A stretch of DNA of 64,000 nucleotides from Agrobacterium albertimagni AOL15 (lineage in GTDB: Bacteria > Pseudomonadota > Alphaproteobacteria > Rhizobiales > Rhizobiaceae): contig NZ_ALJF01000003.1 in the NCBI RefSeq assembly GCF_000300855.1, positions 124,001-188,000 of the forward strand, read 5' to 3'. Within the stretch, counting starts at the first letter, position 1, and every line of letters begins with the position of its first letter. The notes below the pieces were generated by a model. The model saw nothing but the letters and a program-made list of their open reading frames with translations. It had not been told where the DNA came from and searched no databases. The position numbers and the translations under genes are program-made. Positions 36,441-45,297 of this stretch are shown here, piece by piece.

Positions 36441-37568
36441 ATGCCAAGTCTGCGCCAGTACACAGCGACACTGCTTCTGCCCTCCGCCTTCTTCGGCTAC
36501 GCGCTCTATGCGAATTCGGCCCTGCTGACGAATGCGGCCTCCCCGGCAGCCCAGGCTTCGGAGGCGAGGAACCTCTCGCTTTCCTACGTCATGGACGGCG
36601 AGGCGACACGCGATCTCGATACGCTCTACAAGAATGAACTTCCCCATCGCGCAGCCTCTGTCGGTCTGTTCGGCAACGCGCGCTACGCGCTTCTCGGAGC
36701 GGGCCGAAAGGGCGTCATCGTCGGTGACGACGGATGGTTCTTCACCGCAGAAGAATTCAAGACCGTCTCGCCCAGCGACATTGACGACGCCGTCCAGCGG
36801 ATCGTGGAAGTCAAGCGAGAGCTTGAAGCCCGAGGCATCCAGTTGGTGCTCGCACCGCTGCCGGCAAAGTCCGACCTTTATGCCGAAGACGTGCCCTCCC
36901 TCGTCCGCAGCGCCGCCATGGCTGACGCCTATCGCGACTTTTCGACTGCTCTTCAGAAACAGGGGATCATCGTCGCGGACACCCGCGCCACGATGCTGAC
37001 GGCAAAACCATTCGGCGACGTATTCCTGAAGTCGGACACGCATTGGTCGCCGGCCGGCGCCAATGCCGCAGCAGAGGCCGTCCAGTCAAGCCTTCAGCTG
37101 AGCGGCGTAGATCTTGCCCCGCAGGATCTGACCGCGCAGTGGCAGACCCCGGTGACCCTGTGGGGAGATCTGACCAAGTTCGTCACCTCTCCAGACTATG
37201 CACCGACGGTCGGCCTGGCGGAGGAAAGCGTGCCGATCTACCGGACGCGGGTCAGTGAGGCGGCAAGCGGCGCCGACATCTTCGGCGACGATTCCTCCGT
37301 CCCGGTCATGCTCGTCGGCACCAGCTACAGCGCCAACGAGAACTGGTCATTCGCCGATTTCCTCCGCCAATCGCTGCAAGCCGATGTCGTGAACGTGGCG
37401 AAGGAAGGCCTCGGACCCGGCGTCCCAATGATGGACCTGCTTGCCGGTTCCACGCTCGACGAGACCGACCCGACCGTCGTCGTCTGGGAGTTCCCGGTCC
37501 GCTATCTCGGCACCAAGACACTCTGGCAGCGTGACGGTGAGACGAAGACGGAGGGCGGCAATGTCTGA
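36441..37568 (+). CDS. algJ: AlgJ-like SGNH O-acetyltransferase
   Basis: A 375-residue membrane-anchored periplasmic protein of the AlgJ/AlgX SGNH family. The catalytic set is visible: Asp199 and His201 in KSDTHWSPAG, and Ser295 in VGTSYS (AlgJ of Pseudomonas uses Asp190, His192, Ser288). An N-terminal signal anchor (TATLLLPSAFFGYALY) is present. It should accept acetyl from AlgI and pass it to AlgX or the polymer. The last 8 bp overlap the next gene. Confidence 0.9.
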   Translation: MPSLRQYTATLLLPSAFFGYALYANSALLTNAASPAAQASEARNLSLSYVMDGEATRDLDTLYKNELPHRAASVGLFGNARYALLGAGRKGVIVGDDGWFFTAEEFKTVSPSDIDDAVQRIVEVKRELEARGIQLVLAPLPAKSDLYAEDVPSLVRSAAMADAYRDFSTALQKQGIIVADTRATMLTAKPFGDVFLKSDTHWSPAGANAAAEAVQSSLQLSGVDLAPQDLTAQWQTPVTLWGDLTKFVTSPDYAPTVGLAEESVPIYRTRVSEAASGADIFGDDSSVPVMLVGTSYSANENWSFADFLRQSLQADVVNVAKEGLGPGVPMMDLLAGSTLDETDPTVVVWEFPVRYLGTKTLWQRDGETKTEGGNV

Positions 37569-38340
37569 TCGTCTCGCCCGCCTGCTCTGCTCGGCGCTTG
37601 TGGGATTACCTCTGATGGCGGCCTCGCCCGCCCATGCGGTCAAGCCCCTCTTTCCACGCAACCCGCCCGAAGCCACCGAACCTGCCAAACCGGTGAAGCG
37701 CAAGACGATGGGGCCTGCTTCGCACCTGCCGCTCGCCTTGCAGGAGGCGCGCAAGCGGCTGCTGGCCGGCAAGCGGGTTTCCTATCGGGAGCTTCAGGCG
37801 CTCGCTGATGCCAAGGACGGGATCGGCGCCTTCAAGCTGGCCGAGCGGATCCAGAAACAGGGCGATCCGAAGCTCGCGACCGACGCGCTGCACTATTTCG
37901 CCATCGCCGCCTATCACGACCGCGGCTACGCGGTGCGGCACATGATGGAAATTCTCGGCAACGACAGCCTGGAGCTCGCGCCTTCCCATCTTGAAAGCGC
38001 GGAAGCAGCCCTTCGGCGGGAGGCACGCAAAGGAAACGACCAGGCGGTCGAGGGTCTCATCCGGCTCTACAGCGAGGGCCGGCGGTTCGGCGACAAGCGC
38101 GACGAACTGGAATCCCTGCTCGCCTCCGGCAAGGGCAAGAAGAGCGGCGACACCGCGTTCAAGCTTGCCGTGCTTCTCCTCTCCGATCGCGACCGCACGC
38201 CTGAAAAGACCGAGCAAGCCAGCCGATTTCTGACGATCGCCAAGGAGAACGGCAGCATCGGGATGAAGGCAGCGGCCAGCAACCTTCTGGCCCAGCTTGA
38301 GACGAAGTCCAGTGAAACAAACATGGAGGTTATGCCATGA
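37561..38340 (+). CDS. Periplasmic helical-repeat (Sel1/TPR-like) protein in the alginate-like cluster
   Basis: A 259-residue exported protein (MSDRLARLLCSALVGLPLMA, cleavage near AHA) made mostly of amphipathic helix pairs of Sel1/TPR character, such as GAFKLAERIQKQGDPK and AVEGLIRLYSEGRRFG. The standard alginate operon has no gene between algJ and algX, so this is an addition. It overlaps algJ by 8 bp and algX by 4 bp, so it is clearly part of the operon. It might be a truncated AlgK-like scaffold. No catalytic motif is visible. Confidence 0.75.
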   Translation: MSDRLARLLCSALVGLPLMAASPAHAVKPLFPRNPPEATEPAKPVKRKTMGPASHLPLALQEARKRLLAGKRVSYRELQALADAKDGIGAFKLAERIQKQGDPKLATDALHYFAIAAYHDRGYAVRHMMEILGNDSLELAPSHLESAEAALRREARKGNDQAVEGLIRLYSEGRRFGDKRDELESLLASGKGKKSGDTAFKLAVLLLSDRDRTPEKTEQASRFLTIAKENGSIGMKAAASNLLAQLETKSSETNMEVMP

Positions 38341-39707
38341 TCCGCGTTCGCAAGACACGCATACTCGCCGGCACCGCCGTTGCGGCCGTCATCGTGGCGA
38401 CCGGCCATCACGCCCACGCCGAAATGCCGGACGGCGATGCCGCCTCCGCCTACGGATGCCGCAGCCTGGAGGAAATCGCCGAGCTCCAGATGATCGAGGG
38501 TCAGGATGGAATGTTCTTCCGTATCCTCGCCGACCTGCGCCTGCAGCACGCTTTCACCGATCAGACGGTCGATCATCTTGCCGCCATGGCGAAAGCTCTG
38601 GAGAAGAATGGCACGACCCTGATCTATGTGCCGCTTCCCACCAAGTCGCAGGTTCTTCCGGAGCTCGTGCCGGAGCGCGCCTCCCTCTATGGCTTCGATG
38701 CCGGGATCGCCACGGAAATCTACGACGACGTCGTTCGCCGCCTGAACGACAAGGGCGTCGCTGCCGTCGACATCGCCACGCCGATGCGGAAGAACAACCG
38801 CAATAGTTTCGGCGAGTATTCCTTCTTCCAGGCAGACTTCCACTGGACGGCCCACGGCGCAGACGTCGCAGCCAAGGCGATCGGCGATCGGCTGAGGGCA
38901 TTGCCGGCCTATGCTGACGTGACCCCGGTCCGCTTCGACATGCGGGAAGTGCCACCGCCGGAGGAATTCTCGAGCATGCGCGAAATGCTGCAGAAGCACT
39001 GCATCTCGCATGTGCCGACCGTGACGGCCCACACCTATGAGGCCGTGCGCGTCGAGGATGACGCAGCCGAGTCAGGCGCCATGGACATCTTCGGCAGCGG
39101 TGATGAGACCACCATTGCCCTGATCGGCACCAGTTACTCCGACAAGCCGATCAGCAATTTCTCGGGCTATCTGGAGCACTGGAGCAGCATCCCGGTCGAA
39201 AACTACTCGATCTCGGGCGGCAACCAGTTCGGTTCGATCCTCTCCTATATCACCTCCCGCGAATTCCAGGAGCGCCGCCCTCGCTTCCTGATTTGGGAAA
39301 ACCCGATCTACAACAATCTCGGCCAGTATGGCGCAGCCCCCTGGGCGGAAATCGTCGCCGCATCGCTCGGCGAATGCAGCCCCGCCATTCCCGCAAATGC
39401 CAGCGGCAACAACGCGGTCGAAGCCGATCTTTCGACGACGAAGCTCAGCGATGACGATGTCATCCTTGCCGATATCGGCAGTGACGTCAGCCGCAAGGCC
39501 ACCTTCACCCTGACCGGCGCCGACGGCACCGTGCGCACCCGCTCGATCGAACGCGGTGACCGCCTGCGCTCCACCGGCCGCTATTTCTTTTCGCTCGGCG
39601 GCTTCCCCGAAGGTTCGATCGAGAAAGTGGCCGTCAGCTTCGACGCCCCGGTCGACGACACCACCACCCTATCCATCTGCAAGACCAAAACTGGAGAACA
39701 GTCATGA
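38337..39707 (+). CDS. algX: AlgX-like alginate O-acetyltransferase
   Basis: A 456-residue periplasmic protein with a signal peptide (cleavage near AHA), an SGNH-like domain and a C-terminal carbohydrate-binding-like domain. Catalytic residues are Asp167 and His169 in QADFHWTAHG and Ser266 in IGTSYS, matching Asp174, His176 and Ser269 of Pseudomonas AlgX. It is the terminal acetyltransferase acting on the polymer. Together with AlgI and AlgJ it makes the acetylation branch look complete. Confidence 0.9.
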   Translation: MIRVRKTRILAGTAVAAVIVATGHHAHAEMPDGDAASAYGCRSLEEIAELQMIEGQDGMFFRILADLRLQHAFTDQTVDHLAAMAKALEKNGTTLIYVPLPTKSQVLPELVPERASLYGFDAGIATEIYDDVVRRLNDKGVAAVDIATPMRKNNRNSFGEYSFFQADFHWTAHGADVAAKAIGDRLRALPAYADVTPVRFDMREVPPPEEFSSMREMLQKHCISHVPTVTAHTYEAVRVEDDAAESGAMDIFGSGDETTIALIGTSYSDKPISNFSGYLEHWSSIPVENYSISGGNQFGSILSYITSREFQERRPRFLIWENPIYNNLGQYGAAPWAEIVAASLGECSPAIPANASGNNAVEADLSTTKLSDDDVILADIGSDVSRKATFTLTGADGTVRTRSIERGDRLRSTGRYFFSLGGFPEGSIEKVAVSFDAPVDDTTTLSICKTKTGEQS

Positions 39708-40339
39708 TGACCAAGGTCCCCACACGCTTCGCCCTCGTAACATTTGCGGCCACCCTTGCCCTGTCGGCAGCGGCTTTCGCCGACGACGGCGGGCTCTATG
39801 AAAAGCCGCTCGATCCCAACTCCGCTTTCGTCCGGGTGATTGCACCGGGTGCAACGACAGCATCCGTGCAGAACAGCGCCTTCAACCAGCTTGAAGAGGG
39901 TGTCTCGCCCTATGTGGCTGTCGCGCCCGGAGACATTCCTGTCTCCTCCAGCTTCGGCGAAGGCAGCGTCAAGGCGAGCGCCGGCAAGTTCTATTCCGTC
40001 GTCGTCACCAAGGCGGGCGCGACAACCGTCGTCGACGACATGACCAAGAACCCGTCCAAGGCGACGCTTTCCCTCTACAACCTCACCGAAAAGGCCGCGA
40101 TCGACCTCTTCGTGCCCCAGGCAGGCGCTGAAGCCGTCTCGGACGTCGACAGCGGCGGCTCGAAATCCGTGGCGCTCAGAGCACCGCTTGCCGTCGATCT
40201 GGTCGTTCGCGAAGGCGACAAGGATCTCGCCAAGCTCGACAAGGTCGAATTCAAGCGCCTCGCCGGTGTGACCATCGTAGTCACCGGCGAAGGCGATCAG
40301 GTCGACGCAGTCGCCGTTCCCAGCACCATTGCCCGATAA
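39704..40339 (+). CDS. algF: AlgF-like alginate O-acetylation adaptor
   Basis: A 211-residue periplasmic protein with a Sec signal (cleavage near AFA) followed by DDGGLYEKPLDPNSAFVRV, the AlgF fingerprint of LY plus SxFVR. Two beta-rich domains follow. In Pseudomonas AlgF links AlgJ and AlgX during acetyl transfer; size (216 there) and place match. GGAG lies 7 bases before the first ATG, which overlaps the algX stop. Confidence 0.88.
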   Translation: MMTKVPTRFALVTFAATLALSAAAFADDGGLYEKPLDPNSAFVRVIAPGATTASVQNSAFNQLEEGVSPYVAVAPGDIPVSSSFGEGSVKASAGKFYSVVVTKAGATTVVDDMTKNPSKATLSLYNLTEKAAIDLFVPQAGAEAVSDVDSGGSKSVALRAPLAVDLVVREGDKDLAKLDKVEFKRLAGVTIVVTGEGDQVDAVAVPSTIAR

Positions 40340-40365
40340 TTGAAGACAGGTTCCGGAGGTTTATC

Positions 40366-43113
40366 ATGACGATTGCAAGAATGGCGAAGTCGCTGCTGAT
40401 GGCAGGCGTGATGACGATGGCCGCCGGAACCCCGGGGCGCTCGGCCGCCATCGGCGTCCGGTTCGCACCACCGGATGTCGAACTGCCGAAGCAGGCGGTC
40501 TGCGCACCGCGCGTCCGAGACGAAGACATGATCGCCGAATGGACGGCTTGGGATCAGAAGGCCCTGCCCAAACGAGCGACCTTCGCGATCACCCGCGACA
40601 TGAACCGCATGCGCGATCTCGATGCGCGCAGGTTCGAACCGATCATCACCCGAATCCAGGCGCTGATGCCGACGGTCAAGAAGAATTACGACGAAACCGA
40701 CGCTCTGTTCGATCGTGTCAAACTGATGCTGGCCAAGGGCGAAGGCGACAAGGTGCGCGACGAGGGCCTGGTGCAGAAGCTCATCGACGCCGGCTCCCAT
40801 CCGGCAGGCTCGCTCAACACACTCGCCGACTATTTGATCGAGGGCCGCGGCATCGCCCAGGACAAGCAGGCCGGTCTGAAGATGAAGGTCCAGTCGGCCT
40901 ATGGCGGCAATGCCGATGCGATCCTCGATCTCGCCCTCATGACCGACGAGGGCCAGACCGTGGACGGTTGGGACATCGAACCCGAACTCGCCGTCAACAT
41001 GGCCTTCGGCTCGCTGGTCGGCGTTCTCGACGAAGGCATTTGCGACCGCATCAGCCGCGTGGCCCGTGAATATGACGATGGCGAAGTGGTGGTGAAGGAC
41101 CCGCAGCTGAGCATGGCCTGGTATCGTTTCGCCGCTGACCTCGGCGACACGGCCGCAGCCTGGGAAGTCGCGGAACTGAACCTGCTCAGCGAGAAGATCG
41201 TCAAGGATAACGAGGTTCTGCTCAAATATCTGAAGAAGGCAGCCGACGGCGGCAACATGTCCGCGATCCTCGAGATGGGCCGCCTCTATGCCGAGGGCGC
41301 CCTCCTGCCGCGCGATAGAAAGAAGGCCTTCGACTATTTCAAGCAGGCGGAAGCCGCCGGAAACCAGGCCGGCATCATCAAGCAGGCGCAACTGCTCGAG
41401 CAGACCAAGGACCGGTCACCGGAAGATGCGGCTGCCTATGAAGATCTCCTGCGCCAACTGATCGCCCGCAACGACCCGCCGCCATGGGCCTATACCCGCC
41501 TCGCGCGTGTCATCCAGGCGCGTGACGGCATCTGGAAATCGGCAGCGGAGGTCAAACCGCTCCTGGAAGAGGCCGTCAAGCGCGGCGACATCGAGGGGGG
41601 CATCGACCTGGCAGAGCTTCTCATGAGGGAAGACCTGTCGCCCAGAACAATCGCTCGATCGACCGACCTCTTGTCCGGCGCGATCCACATCAACGGCGAA
41701 ATCAATGCAATTGCCAAGCTGCAGCGCGTCTATCTCTGCATGGATCCGGCAGGCCCCGACATCGAGGCATCCAGATACTGGTCAAACATCGAGGCAGGCG
41801 CTGGCAACAAGACCCTCAACCTGGCACCCGAACAGATCGACAAGCTGCCGGAACTGAAAGATCCGATGGTCATTGCGGCCATCCAGACCCAGGCACTTTA
41901 TGGCCGAGCCAGCGCGCTCGCGCTTTACCAGCGCTACCTGAAGGGCGCGGGCTACTCCGACCAGGTGCTCAAGTTCTGGGCGGAGCGCGCGGAAGTGCGC
42001 CGCGGTGCCACCGTCGAAGCGGCACTCCTCGAATTCAAGCAGAACCTGGAGAAAGGCCGCATCAACGATGCCAAGCGCAGCATCCAGATGACCGGCGAAG
42101 GCATGACCGTTGATGCCGGCCTGAGCTTTGCTCGCTTCCTCGTCAACAATTACGCGACCGATCCCGAAAGCGTCGCCCTTGCCAGGGAGATCCTGACGCC
42201 GCTCGCGGAGACCGGTTCGGGCCGGGCCGTCGGGCTGCTGAAGGACCTGGAGGGCTCCAACGCCGAGACCAGTTCCTCGCCACTCCAGCGTTTTGGTGAC
42301 GTGATGCGCGATCGCGGCGACATGTCGGCGCAACTGCTGCTGGCCGAAAACGCGACCTCGGAAGAGGACCAGGCACGCCTGTATCACCAGGCGATCAGCA
42401 CGCAGCGCTGCGACTACGACGACACGATGGCTCTGGCCGAATTCTCCATCCGGCATCAGCGCCAGGATGCCGAGCGTTGGCTGTCGATCGCAAGCCACAT
42501 TGCGGGTGACGACGCCTGGCGCAAGGTCAAGATCGCCGATGTCTACATGGCGCTCAACCAGCCGAAGACCCAGGAACGGGCGCTTGAACTCTATCAGGAA
42601 GCGCGTCTCGGCGGCGAGCCGGCCGCCTTCTATCGCCTCGTCAAATACTATGCCGACGACGCGACCGAGAGCTACGACCCACAGAAGGCAAGCGACATCT
42701 TCGTGGACCTCGTGGAGAGCTCGGACATCAAGGACGTGCCCGAAAAACTCCTCATGCTTGCCAACATGAAGCCGGATATCCGGCGTCAGGTGTCGCAGCG
42801 CATCGACGTGCGCGGTCTCTATGAGGAGGCGGCTGAAAACGGCCAGCCCGTGGCCATGCGCGAAGTGGCAAAACTACTGCGCAGCGATGCGAAGGACAGC
42901 AAGTCCATTCTCGCCGCCTTCAATTGGCTGAAGAAGGCGGCAGAGGCCGGCGATGCGGAGGCCATGTTCCTCCTGTCGCAATCCTACGCCTACGGGCTGG
43001 GCACGCGCCCGGCTCTCGACGACGCACAAGCCTGGATGGCACGCGCGGCGGAAGCCGGGCATCCCGCAGCTACCCAGGTCCTGAAGCTCAACAACGCAGG
43101 AACGGAGGGCTGA
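40366..43113 (+). CDS. algK: Large AlgK-like Sel1-repeat periplasmic scaffold
   Basis: A 915-residue exported protein, about twice the usual 475 residues of AlgK, rich in Sel1-like repeats such as AILEMGRLYAEGALLPRDRKKAFDYF and EAMFLLSQSYAYGLGTRPALDDA; I write these as AILEMGRLYAEGALL and AMFLLSQSYAYGLG. A signal peptide is present (about residues 1-27), but no lipobox Cys is seen, unlike AlgK, which is an outer-membrane lipoprotein. It probably scaffolds the periplasmic complex. Its larger size may compensate for missing partners. Homology to AlgK is by repeat type and context. Confidence 0.75.
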   Translation: MTIARMAKSLLMAGVMTMAAGTPGRSAAIGVRFAPPDVELPKQAVCAPRVRDEDMIAEWTAWDQKALPKRATFAITRDMNRMRDLDARRFEPIITRIQALMPTVKKNYDETDALFDRVKLMLAKGEGDKVRDEGLVQKLIDAGSHPAGSLNTLADYLIEGRGIAQDKQAGLKMKVQSAYGGNADAILDLALMTDEGQTVDGWDIEPELAVNMAFGSLVGVLDEGICDRISRVAREYDDGEVVVKDPQLSMAWYRFAADLGDTAAAWEVAELNLLSEKIVKDNEVLLKYLKKAADGGNMSAILEMGRLYAEGALLPRDRKKAFDYFKQAEAAGNQAGIIKQAQLLEQTKDRSPEDAAAYEDLLRQLIARNDPPPWAYTRLARVIQARDGIWKSAAEVKPLLEEAVKRGDIEGGIDLAELLMREDLSPRTIARSTDLLSGAIHINGEINAIAKLQRVYLCMDPAGPDIEASRYWSNIEAGAGNKTLNLAPEQIDKLPELKDPMVIAAIQTQALYGRASALALYQRYLKGAGYSDQVLKFWAERAEVRRGATVEAALLEFKQNLEKGRINDAKRSIQMTGEGMTVDAGLSFARFLVNNYATDPESVALAREILTPLAETGSGRAVGLLKDLEGSNAETSSSPLQRFGDVMRDRGDMSAQLLLAENATSEEDQARLYHQAISTQRCDYDDTMALAEFSIRHQRQDAERWLSIASHIAGDDAWRKVKIADVYMALNQPKTQERALELYQEARLGGEPAAFYRLVKYYADDATESYDPQKASDIFVDLVESSDIKDVPEKLLMLANMKPDIRRQVSQRIDVRGLYEEAAENGQPVAMREVAKLLRSDAKDSKSILAAFNWLKKAAEAGDAEAMFLLSQSYAYGLGTRPALDDAQAWMARAAEAGHPAATQVLKLNNAGTEG

Positions 43114-43116
43114 CCA

Positions 43117-44205
43117 TTGGCCGATCTCACCCATTGGACACTGAACCGCCATATCGCAGCCTCGCTGCTCGCAATCACAGCCGCCATGGCGGCGGCACCA
43201 GCGGCGCAGGCCGCCGACGAGACCTGCTTCAAGACGCCGACGCCGGTCATGAGTCTCGGCTTCGGCAGCCGCTACGAGGCCGATTCCAAAAGCCGCTCCG
43301 ACATCGATGAAGAGTCCGATGCGGCCGTGACCAAGGCTCTGAAGCCGATAGACCAGTTCATTCAAAATCTCGCCAAGGTCGTTTCGAAGGCACAAACCGA
43401 GAAGGACATCGCAACGAGGCGCGCTTACCATCGCTGCGTCGTGGATTCCGTTTACGCCTGGGCCAAGGCGGATGCTCTCAACGACATGCGCACGTTCAAC
43501 GCCAAGCTGTCGATACCGGCACGGATCGGCGGCCTCGCCATCCTCTTTGCCGAAAGCCGTGACCAGGTTCCGGGACTCCACGACCGGGAACGCATCGTGG
43601 AGAAGTGGCTGCAGAAGCGCGCGCTGGAGATCGTCTACTTCTTCGAAAACGAAGCGACCAAGGGGGCTGCCCGCAACAACCTGCGCGCCTGGGCCAGTAT
43701 GGCTGTCGGCGAGGTCGGGGTGCTCAACCGGGACCGGGGTCTCGTCGAATGGTCGATCCTCAGCAACAACACCATGATTACCAATGCGGCGACCGATGGC
43801 AGCCTGCCGCTGGAAATGAACCGCCAGCGTTATGCCCTGCACTATCAATTGCACGCCATGACACCGCTGGTCACCTCCGTCGCACGGCTCTGCGAGGCAG
43901 GCTACGGCAAGGGCGGTGCGGATCTCGACAAACTGCGGACCATGGCGCACTTCTCGGTCAAGGCCGTGAAGGACCCGAAGATCGTGCAGAAGATCAATGG
44001 CAAGAGCCAGACGGTGAAACCGGGGCTGAAGAACAACCTCACGTCACTAGCCTGGCTAGAACCCTATGTGGCGCTCACCAACGATCTGGACATGGAGAAG
44101 GAATTCGCGTCGCTGAGACCGCTTTCGAATTCGAAGCTCGGCGGAAACCAGACCAATCTCTACGACGATCAAAGGATCAGTTGCACCATCACGGTACAAA
44201 ACTGA
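43117..44205 (+). CDS. algL: AlgL-like (PL5) protein with the catalytic His replaced
   Basis: A 362-residue exported protein (TTG start, with GGAGG about 9 bases upstream; signal peptide ending near AQAA) of the alginate lyase family PL5. The Pseudomonas active site is Asn201-His202 (NNHSYW), Arg249 and Tyr256. Here the matching motif is ARNNLRAWASM, so the His is Leu189, while the Arg and Tyr equivalents in NRQRYALHYQLHA are kept, as is AWLEPYVAL near the end. Classical lyase activity is therefore doubtful. It closes the cluster and converges with a small minus-strand gene. Confidence 0.82.
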   Translation: MADLTHWTLNRHIAASLLAITAAMAAAPAAQAADETCFKTPTPVMSLGFGSRYEADSKSRSDIDEESDAAVTKALKPIDQFIQNLAKVVSKAQTEKDIATRRAYHRCVVDSVYAWAKADALNDMRTFNAKLSIPARIGGLAILFAESRDQVPGLHDRERIVEKWLQKRALEIVYFFENEATKGAARNNLRAWASMAVGEVGVLNRDRGLVEWSILSNNTMITNAATDGSLPLEMNRQRYALHYQLHAMTPLVTSVARLCEAGYGKGGADLDKLRTMAHFSVKAVKDPKIVQKINGKSQTVKPGLKNNLTSLAWLEPYVALTNDLDMEKEFASLRPLSNSKLGGNQTNLYDDQRISCTITVQN

Positions 44206-44211
44206 TCAGGA

Positions 44212-44436
44212 TCAGTCAGAGGAAAGCCGGATACGATGACCAATCAGGGGCTGCTCGCTTCGGGCAGCACCTGCCACGCGAGCGTCTGCGCCAGAGTCCA
44301 TCTGCCACTCCTGAATTTCAAGCTGGACGAGCGAACGGACGGCGTCGAGCGACCGCTCGCGGCCATGCGTGCCCGCCAGCGCCTCGCCCAGGCGGCTCAG
44401 AAGGTCTTCGGTCGGGTTATGCGGGGACTGCGTCAC
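44212..44436 (-). CDS. Small hypothetical protein (74 aa)
   Basis: A GTG start at 44436 has AGGAG 7 bases upstream, an excellent ribosome site. The protein begins MTQSPHNPTEDLLSRLGEAL and contains a predicted helix (ERSLDAVRSLVQLEIQEWQ), with no signal or membrane segment. It ends 6 bp from the AlgL-like stop, in the opposite direction. I recognise no family. Confidence 0.5.
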   Translation of the reverse strand: MTQSPHNPTEDLLSRLGEALAGTHGRERSLDAVRSLVQLEIQEWQMDSGADARVAGAARSEQPLIGHRIRLSSD

Positions 44437-44622
44437 CTCGGTGCTCCTCTGACGACATCCTGCTACAAACATGGGCATTGCGGAAGCCGTTCGCTATCAA
44501 AGCTGGCCCCAAACACTTAAAAAAGTCGCAATTCCTCGTGATCCGCGCGCCCAAGCACGCCGCTTTCGAGCAGAATGGCAAATAAAGTGTGATGATCGGT
44601 CAGCGTCGGCCGGAAGACTCAA

Positions 44623-44641
44623 CGGGGGCTTTGCGCCCCCG
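44623..44641 (-). terminator. Hairpin after cheW, possible terminator
   Basis: CGGGGGC (44623-44629) pairs with GCCCCCG (44635-44641) around a five-base loop, 8 bp past the cheW stop. No T-run follows on the minus strand, so termination is uncertain. Confidence 0.4.
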
Positions 44642-44649
44642 GAGTTGAA

Positions 44650-45120
44650 TTAGGCAGCCATGCCCCAGGCGGAGGGATCGTCATCGCCGAACATGCGCTC
44701 GAGGCTGAGGAAGCAGATCATGCTCTTGTCATGGGCAATGATGCCGTCGGAGAAGGCTGCACTCGGGCCGGTCGCGGCCGGGAGAGGCTGCAGCGTGCTG
44801 CCAGCCACCGTCAGGATGTCGGAGACGCCGTCGACCAGCAGACCGACAGTCATGCCGTTGACTTCTGTGACAACAACGGCACTGCGCTCCGTCGCCTGAG
44901 CAGCCGGCATGCCGAGCTTCACGGCGAGATCGACGATCGGGATGACCGTCCCGCGAAGATTCATGACGCCGAGGACTTCGTAGGGCGAGTGCGGGATGGG
45001 CGTAACCGGGGCCCAGCCGCGGATTTCGCGGATAGATGTCGTCTTGACGCAGAACTCCTGTTGATGAAGCCGGAAGGCGATGATTTCGAGGGCATCGGCG
45101 GCGTTCGACGTCGTATTCAT
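44650..45120 (-). CDS. cheW: CheW chemotaxis coupling protein
   Basis: A 156-residue CheW that bridges chemoreceptors and CheA. The double-barrel fold is recognisable from LEIIAFRLHQQEFCVKTTSI, GVMNLRGTVIPIVDLAVKLG and VGLLVDGVSDILTV. The ATG at 45120 has AGGAGG 9 bases upstream. No other chemotaxis gene is nearby, so it serves a system elsewhere, possibly one linked to surface attachment given the neighbouring polysaccharide cluster. Confidence 0.92.
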   Translation of the reverse strand: MNTTSNAADALEIIAFRLHQQEFCVKTTSIREIRGWAPVTPIPHSPYEVLGVMNLRGTVIPIVDLAVKLGMPAAQATERSAVVVTEVNGMTVGLLVDGVSDILTVAGSTLQPLPAATGPSAAFSDGIIAHDKSMICFLSLERMFGDDDPSAWGMAA

Positions 45121-45297
45121 CTGCGATTTCCTCCTGCTGCGAGCCTCCGTCGGCTGGCAGCTTGTCACGATGTTGGTTCACCGGGGATCCCGGCGGCAGA
45201 GGCCTGCTCTGCACTCCAAATCAATTTAGCCCACCAGTAATTAAAGAATATCTAAATCAATTAGGAGAATGCGCAACGGGCGCTGCGGACATGCCCC

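Noticed and set aside
40297..41391. 364-codon minus-strand frame
   Set aside because: Shadow of the AlgK-like gene; no protein family features.
28036..44205. Idea that the cluster makes acetylated cellulose (wss-like)
   Set aside because: AlgD-type dehydrogenase, AlgA and the PL5-like protein are alginate-specific; no bcsA, bcsB or bcsC-like gene is present.
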